Positions 42,391 through 53,370 of a stretch of 64,000 nucleotides of DNA are shown one piece after another; the stretch's first letter is position 1, and each line of letters opens with the position of its first letter. A model generated the notes under the pieces. The model had not been told where the DNA came from. It made no database searches and was given only the letters and a program-made list of their open reading frames with translations. The stretch comes from Eublepharis macularius (taxonomy: Eukaryota > Chordata > Lepidosauria > Squamata > Eublepharidae). The position numbers and the translations under genes are program-made. Where the stretch lies: NCBI RefSeq assembly GCF_028583425.1, contig NC_072791.1, positions 38,757,368 through 38,821,367 of the forward strand. Reading direction: 5' to 3'.

Positions 42391-44797
42391 TAGCTAGCAC
42401 ATCTCTGTGCTAGCTTTATATGTGTTTAATTTTTTTTCCTGCTACCATGCCCTATTGTATCTGTGCCCTTAAATGACCCAACTGTTGTTTATTACTGTAC
42501 TTTGCTCAGTTAATGTCCTTGCTGACAATTATATTGTATTTTCACTCTCACTGTTGTAATCCTCCTTGGATCTCAGTGAGAAAGGCAAACAACAATAACA
42601 ATATAAAAGGGATGGGACATTATTCTCCAGGCCAGTTAGCAACCCTAGCATGTGTTGGTAGAAGGAGCTTTCTGAGGCAAGTATCATAGATATCATGTAG
42701 GCCTGAGGTATATCATAGCCACCACATGGCAAAATTTGTTGTGTACAATAATTCACTATGGGCAGCTTTCTCCATATTTCTGCAGACCTCTTATCTTCCC
42801 CCCTTCCCACATTTGCTCTGGTGAGGAGGAAATTTCTGGCTCACCATGTGGTAATAGCTGTCTCATGGAATGATTTAGAGGCCTCCACAGAGCAGCCATT
42901 ATGAATGCATCAGCTCTCAGCCTTCTAGTGTTGCTGAGCCACAAGTATAGAGAAGTTCTGACAGGACCGATGTCATACAATGATTGGTTGTCAGAGTTAC
43001 AAATAAGATCCTTGTTGCCTTGTCAGCCAGTGAAATTTCTTCATTTTACACTGGAAAAACACATCAATATTTTAATTCCTCAAGCCTCTGCCTGTCTGCC
43101 AGGCCTGTGAATGAATGGGAGAGAGGTTATTTTGCTCCAGTTACCCCAGGGTGTTTTGACTACATCTGGAGGTAGACAGGTGGGCTGGGCAGCTTTGCCC
43201 CAGCCCATCACTTCTGTTTATATGGTTTATTAAACTGCTGAAAGGTTTTGAATCTCTCATTTCATTGTAAAATCCATTTCTCCGCATGAACAATTCATCT
43301 TAAGTAATCTGCTGTTTTCAGAGTTTGTAATATAACTCTTGATGCCCTCTAAACTTAACTCTTTCTAGGTAGAAAATGACTGCTCTGGTTTTTCACAATT
43401 GCCACTCCAATGAATCTAAGCTGCAGTTTCACCTAGCTGTCTTTTTAAAAATAGAACATGGATGTCTGCTTTTAGCATTCTCATTCTCAGATTTAGAACT
43501 GAAAGAACGTTGCGGGAATCGGTAGGCTTTTACACCATGTATAGTACTGAATAGGACCTTTTCTTTTTAAAAAGGGGGTTCTGAATGTTCCATCTAGCTA
43601 TTTGTGATTCTAGTCATTCCATCTATATGTTAAGTTTATAAGTTCATAGAAAGTGTGGCTGTGAAACAGAGTGATAAATGTTGTCTGAGTTAGTTTGGAC
43701 TATTTCTAGGGTGTTTGCATATCTACAAGTTTTGAAAAATCCCAAAGACAGAGATGGGTAGCTCAGTTCTAAACTCTGGGTGTTTTCTATTACTGGTGCA
43801 ATGTCGATGTAGCTAGCTATAATACCCTATGCTTCTTCAGGAGAGATTTTTTTAAAGACCTAACTTCAAGGAGCACTTATTCTACCTTGGAGCATTTCAA
43901 ACCCTCTCAAAGTGACAAGCAGCAAAACAAGAGGAGGCAGGACTAGGTCCACACCACATACACTGCAAAGCAGTCCTCTAACCACATACCCAAGTGGGTA
44001 TATCAGATTTTTTTTAAAAAAAGAGGCATTCACGACATTTAGACTGTGAATCTATTTGCCCTGTCCTCTGTACAAATAAAGCATGAGGGGAATAATTGTG
44101 CAGCTGGAAGAAATTAGACAAGCACATGCCAAGGGTTATGTCAGAAACCTCACCTCTTTTTAGCAGGCTTTCCCCACTTACAGATGCCTCACCCATCCTC
44201 TTTATGGATATCGCAGGACTAGCTGGTCACTATTTCTGTGTATAAGCAGGGATTTGGCGGCGGGGGTGGGATACCCGATAAGCTGTGGAGGTCTTTTTTT
44301 TTTTTTTACCTATTTCACATCTTGGGTGGCAGGTTGTTTTTCTTTTAAATAAATGTCCCTGATATATGACTCTTTAGGCAATAGCTAGTTTTGGCAGATT
44401 GCTTGGTTGGCAAGCCGCCTGACGCATCAGGGATGGAGGGAATGTCTGGATCAGCCCATCACTGGCCTTATGGCAAATTAGGTCTTGGGAAGGAAGGGCT
44501 GAGCAATATCTTACCAAACCTAATCATGGCCTTATGGCGTGTCAGGGGAGGGGGACAGGCTTGACACCCCTCAGCACGTTGCTGATGATAAAAAAGGCCA
44601 GTGAAAGCTGCTGGCTGTTTTTTTTAGCCAGGGTAGATCTGTCAAATTAAGGCAGCTATTGAGAAAAAGAATGCTCAGCTGCCTTAGCACAGCCCACCCA
44701 TTTGAATTTTAAATATTTAAAGATGATGCAGGTCAGATATTTAAATAAACTAGTTAAACCTGGGCTGTGGTTTCATGTCTTTATTTGAGATTTGCCC
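42391..44797. other. Intergenic stretch, no gene seen
   Basis: 42400-42600 looks like another decayed LINE tail (TTGTAATCCTCCTTGGATCTC). The rest is AT-rich and apparently unique. I found no coding exon. Confidence 0.5.
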
Positions 44798-45592
44798 CCA
44801 CCCCAGTCGGAATGAGAGGCAGACACAGTATCTGGGTTTTTAAATGGGCCACTTTATTAAAATAACAACATGCAAACATCTTCTACGGCAAGGGCCTAAC
44901 TAGCGGTACAGGTCAGGCCCTGGGGTCACTCCTGGACCCGCCCTGACCTGTCTGGGTGAGATACCTGCTGCCCCGGGTGCGAGCCATCCATCAAATGACT
45001 GGGACACGGCCTGGTCAGGTGAAGTGGTTCACCCCTGTAAAGCTCCCCCACCCGGCAGTACGGCAGCGGGGGGAGACTGGCTTGTCCAGGGGTTCCCCAC
45101 CAAGGGCGTCTGTCCTCGCAATTGGGCTGTATGGCAGCCAGCCGCTCCTGACAGAACCCAATTACCCACCAATGGGGAGGTGCCAAGGGTGCTCACCGAC
45201 CCGCTACAGATTTCCCCTAACTGAAATCCTGCCACCCGGGAAATTACCTCAGACCCACCAAGCCAATTAACCCCACATTTCTCACAGTGCGAGGTAGGTG
45301 AAAAAACTCCAGTCCCAGTGCCAATTGGAGACAAGGAGATAAAAAATTCCTACCTGGCCCCATCAAAGGTGACCAGCTAGTCCTGCACTGAAATAGGGTG
45401 AGGTGGGTGGGCCGAGCACAAGGCACGACTGAATGCCAGGGGGCGGAGAAGCCAACTGGTGCTGCAAAACTCCGCCCCCAAAGCTGAGCCCTGTATGTAG
45501 GGCTCAACGTCTGCCTTCCTCCTTCCAAGGAGGGAAAAGACTGCCAGCCCGCCTAAGTGGCTTAAGCCACTGGCTAGGCTGGCAGGATCTTG
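44798..45592 (-). mobile_element. Solo Ngaro terminus (A2-B2 type)
   Basis: On the plus strand the segment starts CCCCACCCCAGTCGGAATGA and carries GGTACAGGTCAGGCCCTGGG, matching the B repeat of the element at 5.6 kb. It then carries the A-type part, with AAAATTCCTACCTGGCCCC, GGTGAGGTGGGTGGGCCGAG and the GGGCGGAG(A)AGCC region. Its length, about 795 bp, equals one A2 plus B2 unit (780 bp in the complete element). No coding region is attached, so it looks like the product of recombination between the split repeats. It is a different subfamily from the copies at 5.6 and 52.6 kb. Confidence 0.8.
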
Positions 45593-45663
45593 GGCAATAT
45601 CATGGCCATTAAGGGCTTTGTAGATGATGGCCACCACCTTGAACTGAACCCAGCAAATGACTG

Positions 45664-46235
45664 GTAGAATCATAGAATCAATGAATCATAGGGTTGGAAG
45701 ATACCTCTAGGGTCATCTAGTCCAACCCCCTGCACAATGCAGAAAATTCACAACTACCTCCCCTCCCCCAAACCCCAGTGACCCCTGCTTCATGCTCAGA
45801 AGATAGCAAAACACTGAGTGATTCCGCACACATTGGATAATGCACTTCCAATTCTCTTTATAGATCATTTGGAACGGATTTTTTTGTGTGCAGAACAAAA
45901 AATCCACTTCAAATGATTAATAAAGTGCATTATCCAATGTGTGCGGAAGCTTCAACTGTTAGGATCCCTAGCCAAACAAGCCTGGGGGAAATTGCTACTT
46001 GATCCTAAGGTGGCGATCGGCCTTACCCTGGGCATGTAAGCCCAGGGTACTAAGCACTGATGTAACCCCCCTGCCCTCCCTCTCATGATCTGCCTAGGTT
46101 CACAGAACAAACATTGCTATCAGATGGCCATCTAGCCTCTGCTTAAAAACCTCCAAAGAAGGAGAGCCCACCACCTCCTGAAGAAGCCTGTTCCACTGAG
46201 GGACCACTCTAACTGTCAACTGGTAGTCAATAGAA
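45664..46235 (-). mobile_element. CR1 LINE 3' end
   Basis: The plus strand begins AGAATCATAGAATCAATGAATCATAGGGTTGG, the complement of the (ATTCTATG)n tail and final block of CR1. It continues with GGTCATCTAGTCCAACCCCC and, to the right, GATGGCCATCTAGCCTCTGC and GGAGAGCCCACCACCTCCTG, the usual CR1 3' region. A fold-back MITE (45821-45951) interrupts it. Confidence 0.85.
45821..45951. mobile_element. Fold-back MITE inside the CR1
   Basis: TTCCGCACACATTGGATAATGCACTT on the left is matched by its exact reverse complement AAGTGCATTATCCAATGTGTGCGGAA on the right, with a partly paired middle. It is about 131 bp and non-coding. The CR1 sequence resumes on the far side after further spacer sequence. 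Confidence 0.8.
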
Positions 46236-46640
46236 TGACTGCAGAATGGGTGTTGTATGTTCCGTCTGGCACCCAGTTGTAAGTAACTAGGCTGCAGGGT
46301 TCTGTACCAGCTGAATTTTTTTACTTAACTTTAAGAGAAGATCCCTGTAGAATGCATTATAATGGAGCCACATGGCCAAGCCAAGGTAGGAGGCCATCTT
46401 CTGGGCTAAATGAAGCTGGGAGAATGCTTTTCTTTTTTGCAGCTGCCTTAACTTGCTTTTCCAGCAACAATCCTAGATCCTGTATAACCCAGGGGCTTTT
46501 AACTGAATCAGTGAGCATCAGCTGGACGCCATCAAAGGTGGGAAGCACAGTGTCCTTCAAGACCGCAGCCTTCCCAACCAGCATTACCTCCATCTTGTCA
46601 AGATTCAGTATCAGGCCCACCCCTTGACTCCTCTTCAATT

Positions 46641-47725
46641 TCTTTTCTATAAGACAAAGAAGAATTTGCTGGTGGATTGTACCCAATTTAACATTCTGTA
46701 TGACTTTGAAATATGATGGGATAAACAACCATACTAATAAAACAGATTTTTTTAAAAAAAGAATTAGCAAACATGGAAGAATTATAGTCACAAAACCTTC
46801 AATTTTCAGTTTGTATTTTCCTAGGGATTCCCAACTGTGAGTATAAGATAACAAAATTACTGGTGTTGAACTTAATATTAGCTTTTATTGCGGTTTCCTT
46901 ACAAATACTGTATTTATATCTTTAAGCTTTGAGCCCCAGTTTTGAGATGCTCATTATTATCTGGCAGAAACCAAATAAAAGCATAACCAGCAAATATAAT
47001 TTTTGACTTAGCAGGTAATATTGTATAATTATTATGCCTACTACTCACTGATAAAGTGGAATTGAAAAATAATAACCCTTTTAAATAACAATTATAGGAA
47101 TATTTCAATTATTTCCTCAGAGTTGTGTAAACTCTAGCAGGTATAAGATGCTCCTACAAAAGCAAATTCCCCATTTGTTTAGCTGAGGGTGGGTGGGCAT
47201 TCATATGCACTTACATACATGTGTACACAACACATACATTGATAGAGCTGTTTCCCCCAGATTTTCCTTTACAGTCAATTTAGACGAACAGTCCTAAGTA
47301 GGGCTACACAAAATATCATGCCTTCTAACAGGGCTTATTCCCAGCATTGAAGCTAAGAGTCTTATAAATACACTCAGTTCCCAGAAACACATGTACACTG
47401 TGTGTTACTGCACACAAGTTTTATAGATTGATAGATATATATACCTATATATGTAGATATATATATATATCTACATATAAAAATGGTTTGGATTCTGTGG
47501 TAATACTCTGCATTTCCAGCAATGGCACAGGACTTCTTCACCTCCCTGCTTCTGCGACAGCCTGGAAATGTTCCTAAAAAGCAAGAAAAGGGAGTCTCAG
47601 GAACCACATCAGTGGAAAATTGGGGGTTTGAAGGGAATTGGCACAAACTGTCCCCTTTTACATTAGCAGAAAATTATCAAGGAATCCAGTACGACAATCT
47701 GTCTGTCTTCTGGTCCAACCAAGAC
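46641..47725. other. Intergenic stretch, no gene seen
   Basis: AT-rich sequence. A (TA)n/(GATA)n run lies at 47429-47478. No gene is seen. Confidence 0.5.
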
Positions 47726-47940
47726 CATTTTCACATGTCTTAACCGCCACGCAAAACCGCACAAAACTCACAGAATGACGGCATCTTTGTGGCATGTTTT
47801 CCCATCATGATTCCATTTTGTGGCGTAATTTCTGATGTCATCACGTCATGGAAGGGATTGACAGGTAATTGTGCCATAAAGAAGCCGTCGTGCTGTGAGT
47901 TTTGTGTGATTTTGCATGGTGGTTAAGACGTGTGAAAACA
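47726..47940. mobile_element. Fold-back MITE, about 215 bp
   Basis: The left arm ATTTTCACATGTCTTAACCGCC and AAAACTCACAG are mirrored on the right by CTGTGAGTTTTGTGTG and GGTGGTTAAGACGTGTGAAAAC. The element is imperfectly palindromic and non-coding. Its outer motif TTTTCACAC(A)..CTC resembles that of 59891-60047. Confidence 0.7.
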
Positions 47941-48559
47941 GAACAACTGGTCATGACAATGGAGCCATATGTTCCAATGTCCAAGGAGTTGTTTAGCCTT
48001 TGGGTATAGTTCCTTCTCTGCTTCCTCATCAGGGCTGAAATACTTCAAAGATGATGAGCAGAGCAAAAACAGAGATGAATTTTCTTTCTTCTCTCTCCCT
48101 GCCCCCCTGCCACCTCTTCCTTATTTAATACTCATGAAAAAACCTGCCTTTGTAATTCATTACAAGAAGAGTACATTCTAATAAACACTGACACCATGAT
48201 TTTCTTTCATTTTCACAGTATCTTGGAATTTTTCACTTCTGACTGAGAGGGAAGGGGATGGGAGAGGCTGGCATGAAGGGGAAGGAGATGAGAGTAGGGC
48301 CAAGTGGTTCTGATGGGTTATGCTCCTCCTCCTCCTCATCTCCTGCTCCTATCAAACATTGTTCCAGTCAAACAGCATAAGGCAGCCCAGTGTATTCTCT
48401 GCTTCAGAAGATAAACAGGGTCCCGGCAGCTGTGTATAAAATTAACTGGGCGTTTCACACCTTACTGTTTCCAAAGCTTTCACCCAAACCAATAGCTGGA
48501 GATTTCTTCTCCTAAAAAAAGGCTTAAACAAGCCAGTTTCTTTTCACCCTCCCTCCCTC
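47941..48559. other. Intergenic stretch, no gene seen
   Basis: No gene or repeat is visible. Confidence 0.5.
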
Positions 48560-49130
48560 TCCATGACTCTAGTGTCCTTCTGAACAGCTCTTTAATTAAA
48601 AGGAAATGTTCACAAGCTGTTTTATGGGTGGCCCATTTAAATTGAATTATTCGGCATCTTATAAAACAGGGAGTTTGACAATCTTTCAATAAAAAAATAT
48701 CAAACATAAACTCTTTATAAGCTAATGGCCAATAAGCTCTAGAATGTAGCTAAAGGGGATGTTTATGCTGCAAACTGCCCATTTTGTTGCATTTGAAACA
48801 GCTCTTTGTCGTCCCGTAAGTGATGAGGGTTTTTTATTTTTTTTATATTTAGGGGCTTGCAGATTAATGTTTCTGTGGCATGGAGATCATCATTAAACAA
48901 TCTCATTATCTCTGTTTGAATGAAAAAGCAATGGTGCAGAAGCTGCAGATTTCTGCATACAGATGGCATATTAGCTTCCATCCGATGTAATGGTGATGAT
49001 TGTGCGTATTTTTATAAAAGGTTTCCAAATGCAGGGCTATTTTGTGGCATACAGTATTTTGTGCCCTTGAGCTTTATTCGAGGCTTTTTGAACTTCGCTT
49101 TTGGAGCACGTGCAATAAAAAACTGAGCTA
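48560..49130. promoter_or_regulatory. Candidate conserved non-coding element
   Basis: About 570 bases without repeat features, AT-rich but of high complexity, contain several homeodomain-type cores (CTTTAATTAAAAGG, TTTAAATTGAATTATTC, AGATTAATG, CATCATTAAACAATC). This texture is typical of vertebrate enhancers in gene deserts. There is no direct proof; only alignment with other vertebrates would tell. Confidence 0.3.
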
Positions 49131-49145
49131 TAGTTACTAATTATG

Positions 49146-49500
49146 GTTACCAACCTCCAGGTGGGGCCTGAGATTCTCTCAGACTACAGAGATGAGTTCT
49201 GGCAAGTTCACCAGCTACGGCCATTCCTTTAAAAGTGTGATGCGGCCACACTGATCCATACTCTGATCATATCCAAGACAGATGACTGTATTGCACTCTG
49301 TATGGGGCCTTCATGAAGGTCCAGAAATTGTAATTGATCCAAAATGCAGTGTCCACACTTCTGTCATGGGTTTGTTGCAGGGATTGGTTGGTTACAGGGA
49401 TCATATCTGTGCTGAAAGATATGCACTGATTACCCATCTGTTTACAGGTACAATTCAATGGTCTGGTTCTGCCTCTGAAAATGGAGTTAGTTCAGGTGCG
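49146..49500 (+). pseudogene. LINE RT fragment with flanking repeat
   Basis: After a short repeat block (GGTTACCAACCTCCAGGTGG), codons from about 49240 give HTLIISKTDDCIALCMGPS, a decayed form of 'ATLIISRLDYCNALYLGLP' found in L2/CR1-type LINEs. Traces of the same region follow with several frame changes. It is a dead fragment. Confidence 0.6.
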
Positions 49501-49805
49501 AAGCCGGATTGGTTTGCTGCAGAAGAGCAGGACTGGAGTCTAGTTGCACCTTAGAGACCAACTAGATTTCCTCGACTCCAATCTGAAACTGGATCAAAAA
49601 GAGAGTCCAATAGCCCCTTTAAGACTAACCAACTTTATTGTAGTATAAGCTTTCGAGAATCACAGTTCTCTTCGTCAGATGCATGGAGGGCAAGAAGAAA
49701 CTGGTCAGATATAGAGGAGGGGAGGGGAGGGAGGAGTAGATGCAAACAGCTCTCAAACAGCTCCTTCTGATATGGAGATCAGTTTGCTTCTGTAAAGGAA
49801 ATCAG

Positions 49806-50549
49806 TTACTTTTGATAATGAGATAACCATTCATAGTCCCTATTCAGTCCCAGCTCGACAGAGTCAAATATACATATGAATTCCAATTCAGCAGCTTTCC
49901 ATTGGATTTTGTTTTTGAAAGGTTTCTGTTGAACTACAGTGACCTTTAAGTCTTTGATGGAATGTCCTGGTAGATTGAAGTGTTCTCCCACTGGTTTCTG
50001 GACGTTGCCATTTCTAATGTCAGATTTGTGTCCATTTATTCTTTTGCGTAGAGGTTGGCTGGTTTGTCCAATGTACAGAGCAGATGGACATTGTTGGCAC
50101 ATGAGGGCATATATCACAATGGAGGATGAGCAGCTGTAAGAGCCAGAGACAGTGTAGTTGATGCCATTGCGTCCTGTAATTGTATTCCCTGGGTAGATAT
50201 AAGGGCAGAGCTGGCATCTTGGTCTGTTGCAGGGCCTGGTATCTGTGCTGCTGATTCTGCTAGCTGATTCATGATTGTAAGTGAGAAGTCGTTTAAGGTT
50301 GGGGGGCTGTCTGTAGGCAAGGAGAGCTCTTCCACCCAAGGCTTCTGAGAGAGAGGCATCATTTTCCAGGATGGGTTGTAGCTCACTGATGATACGTTGG
50401 ATGGGTTTGAGCTGGGAACTATAGGTGACAACCAGTGGTGTTCTGTTGTTAGTTCCTTTAGGTTTGTCCTGGAGCAGGCTGTTTCTGGGTACTAGTCTGG
50501 CCCTGTTGATTTGTTTCCTCACTTCATTTGGTGGGTACTGTAGTCCCAA
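49806..50549 (-). pseudogene. PLE GIY-YIG endonuclease part
   Basis: The domain nicks target DNA during Penelope retrotransposition. It has a cysteine-rich linker (CNRPRCQLCPYI and CQQCPSALYIG) of zinc-finger type. The GIY-YIG core ALYIGQTSQPLRKRINGHKS contains the second YIG strand and the conserved Arg, and EHFNLPGH follows as the usual downstream block. This arrangement (CCHH-like linker plus GIY-YIG) is diagnostic for Penelope/Poseidon-type elements. Confidence 0.85.
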
Positions 50550-50726
50550 AAATGCTTGTTGTAAATCTCTTAAATGGGAGTCCCGATCAAGAGCATTGGA
50601 GCAGATACAGTTGTAACGTAAGGCTTGGCTGTAGACAATTGACCGAGTGGTATGTTTAAGGTGGTAGCTGGCGGCATGTAGATATGAGTATCGGTCTGTG
50701 GGTTTCTGGTATAAGGTGGTATTTAT

Positions 50727-51737
50727 CTATCCATTATGTAGTTGTACAGTGGTGTCCAGGAAGTGTACCTGTTGTGTAGAGTGGTCCAGGCTCAGGTTGA
50801 TAGTAGGGTGAAAGTTGTTGAAGTCCTGATGAAATCTCTCAAGGGCTTCCTTCCCATGGGCCCAAATGATGAAGATGTCATCCAGGAATCTTAAGTATAG
50901 TAGTGGTTTCAGTGGATGGGAGCTGAGGAATTGTTGCTCTAAGTCCGCCATGAATATGTTAGCATATTGTGGTGCCATGCGTGTGCCCATGGCTGTGCCA
51001 TTAACCTGTAGATATAAGCTGTCACCAAATTTGAAGTAATTGTGACTGAGTACGAAGTGACAACGTTCAGCGGCGAGGCATGCTGTGGTTTTGTCTGGGA
51101 TAATATTCCTTATGGCTTGCAGTCCATCTGCATGTGGGATATTGGTGTATAAAGCCTCCACATCCATGGTTGCTAGGATGGTGTCATCTGGTAGGTTGTC
51201 AATGGACTGTATTTTCCTGAGGAAGTCAGTGGTGTCCCGTAAATAGCTGGGTGTGCTGGTGGCATAGTGCCTGAGGATAGAGTCCATGTATCCTGAGATT
51301 CCTACTGTGATAGTGCCTATTCCTGAAACAATGGTGCATCCCGGGTTACCTAGTTTATGGATTTTGGGTAGTAGGTAGAATCTTCCTGGTCGTGGTTCCT
51401 GGGGTGTGTCCGTATGGATGCATTCTTGTATGTCCATGGGGAGAGTCTTTAATATTTTATTGAGTTCTCTTTTGTATTGCTTCATAGGGTCAGAAGGTAG
51501 TATTTTATAGAATGTTGTGTTGGAGAGTTGTCTTTCTGCTTCTTGTGTGTAGTTATGTTTGTCCATGATGGCAACTGCTCCGCCTTTGTCAGCTTCCTTG
51601 ATTACGATGCCAGAATTATTTTGGAGGCTGTTTATGGCATCTCTTTCTGCATGGCTGAGGTTCTGCTTTAGGTGTTGTTGTTTGTCAATTATTTCAGCCT
51701 GGGTACGTCGACGGAAGCATTCAGTGTAAAATTCCAA
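50727..51737 (-). pseudogene. PLE reverse transcriptase part
   Basis: This RT is of the class related to telomerase. Motifs run in order: DKGGAVAIMD, LLPKIHKLGNPG, ATMDVEALYTNIPHADGL (motif A Asp), GTRMAPQYANIFMADLE (motif B) and LRFLDDIFIIWAHG (motif C, catalytic DD). HPTINLSLDHSTQQVHFLD follows. It precedes the GIY-YIG block, as expected. Confidence 0.88.
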
Positions 51738-52190
51738 TGAGGAGTTCCGGGGTGTCCATGTGGAATTCTTTTTTCTGGAGTTTTGTAACGATGGTTGTGT
51801 ATTGCTGGGTTGGGGGGGGGCTGCTGTGATGGTGTCTGTTCAGTGCTTTGTTCATCGTTTTGTTCAGCAGAGTAGTTGAAGAATTCTTTCAGTCTTAGGC
51901 GTCTAAAATAGGCCTCTAGGTCTCCACAAAGTTGTATGGTTTGTGTGGGTCTGGCTGGGCAAAAAGATAATCCACTTGAGAGGACAGATTCCTCTGCTGG
52001 GCTCAGTTTGTGGCTGAAGAGGTTGATAATGTTGCTAGATGGATCCAAAGTGTTCTTGTTCCCTGTTGCATGCAGGAGTTTTGAGAATTTCTTCTCCTTC
52101 TTGTTCTGTAATTCAGTAAGTAGGGTGCAATAGATAGTTTCTCTGGTTTTGGTAAACAGAAACTGGAGCTTCTCTTTACTAACCATGGCT

Positions 52191-52335
52191 AATAGCCATT
52201 GATGGACCTATCCTCCATGAATCTAACCTCCTTTTAAAGCCACCTATGCTCATGGTCATAACTATTTTCACTGGCAGTGAATTCAACAATTTAATTTTTT
52301 TGTTGAGGAAAAGGAGCATAAGAAAATTTTCATCT
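52191..52335. mobile_element. CR1-like 3' region fragment
   Basis: ATTGATGGACCTATCCTCCATGAATC, CCTTTTAAAGCCACCTATGC and GGCAGTGAATTCAACAATTT resemble a block common in amniote CR1-type 3' regions. The Penelope-like element abuts it. The orientation is not certain. Confidence 0.45.
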
Positions 52336-52592
52336 CTCAGCATCCCTATAGCCTACTATTCCCCCCACAACCTGATTCCACACTCAGAACCAAATAAGCA
52401 GTACATTAAAAAAAAAATCTTTAACAGTGGTTTTCCCCATCTACAGATGATAATATTTCTAAAGTAATTTAAAGAAGTACACTATAGAAAAAAACTCTCT
52501 ATATGATCATGTACAACTGAAATTGTTCAGGCTGATAACAAGCAACCATAAAACCATTAGTAATAAGACTGCCATCTCCATCAGAGGTATTT

Positions 52593-53021
52593 GCCCCCCC
52601 ATTCGGAATGAAGAGACAGACACAAGGCTTGGGTATAAATTTGGGCCATTTATTGACCAACATTAAACTTAATAACGGCAAGGGTATAACTAGCGGTACT
52701 ACAGGTCAAGACAAGGGGTCAATTGGACCAACTCCTCGACCTGCTTGGGCGAGCACCCCCTGCCCCAGGTGCGAGCCATCCATGTGAATGGCTGTAACCC
52801 GGCCGGCCAGGCGAATGGTTCCCCCCTTAAAGCTCCATACACCCCAGCCGTGAAGCCCGAGGGAAGGACTTGTACAGGGGGTCCCACAGGCAGTCTGCCC
52901 TCTCAGCTGGCAGCCGTACAGCCCGCCAGCCAATCCCTGACAGACCCCTATTCCCCACCAATGGGGAGGTGCCACTGGGTGCTCACCGGCCCGCTCTGTC
53001 TACCCAAATCTAACCTGCTAG
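52593..53021 (-). repeat. Ngaro-family repeat B2 (second element)
   Basis: The plus strand starts CCCCCCATTCGGAATGAAGA. It is identical by eye to 53371-53799 and forms the 3' terminus of the minus-strand element. Confidence 0.85.
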
Positions 53022-53370
53022 GGACCTAGGTTACAGTTCCACCACTCCAAATACCACACCTACAAAACAGTACAAGGTAGGCGAAAAACACCACTTCCCT
53101 GTGCCAATTTGGGAAAAGGAGAAAAAATTCCTACCTGGCCCTGGTAACCAGCAACCAGCTAATCCTGTACTGCGATAGGGAGTGGTGGGTGGGTCGAGCT
53201 TTCAAAGCTGACTGAGCCCTACAGAGGCGGAGCCACCCTTTACAGGGCCAGGCCCCACCTCCCAAAGCCTGGATGCCCAGGAATGTAAGGCTGGTCTCTC
53301 CATCCGTGCAGTGAGGCAAAAGTGGCACCCAGCCTAAGCATGTTTCACATGCAGCTGGGTGTGCCATCTT
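53022..53370 (-). repeat. Ngaro-family repeat A2 (second element)
   Basis: The distal part 53195-53370 (CGAGCTTTCAAAGCTGACTG ... GGGTGTGCCATCTT) recurs at 58982-59157 as A1. Like its counterpart at 6057-6411 it contains AAAATTCCTACCTGGCCC. Confidence 0.85.

Larger units (their letters stand above)
45593..46640 (-). pseudogene. L2-type LINE fragment split by a CR1 insertion
   Basis: The outer parts 45593-45663 and about 46236-46640 are minus-strand LINE sequence. The right part encodes LILNLDKMEVMLVGKAAVLK, LPTFDGVQLMLTDSVKSPWV and LLLEKQVKAAAKK, i.e. the RT region after the YADD box. The left part is the downstream 3' portion (AGGGCTTTGTAGATGATGGC). The middle is a later CR1 insertion. Confidence 0.7.
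49566..52190 (-). mobile_element. Penelope-like element (PLE), broken
   Basis: The minus-strand element has three recognisable coding blocks. The N-terminal part (about 52186-51690) precedes an RT block (about 51737-50727) with VIKEADKGGAVAIMD, FYLLPKIHKLG, ATMDVEALYTNIPH, AMGTRMAPQYANIFM and LRFLDDIFIIW, the Penelope/TERT-like RT signature. A C-terminal GIY-YIG endonuclease (about 50549-49806) reads ALYIGQTSQPLRKRINGHKSD. Its 3' end (49566-49690) carries the TTAGTCTTAAAGG ... CTGACGAAGAGAACTGTG motif. The element has a few breaks in its coding sequence and looks moderately old. The right edge meets a CR1-like fragment. Confidence 0.88.
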
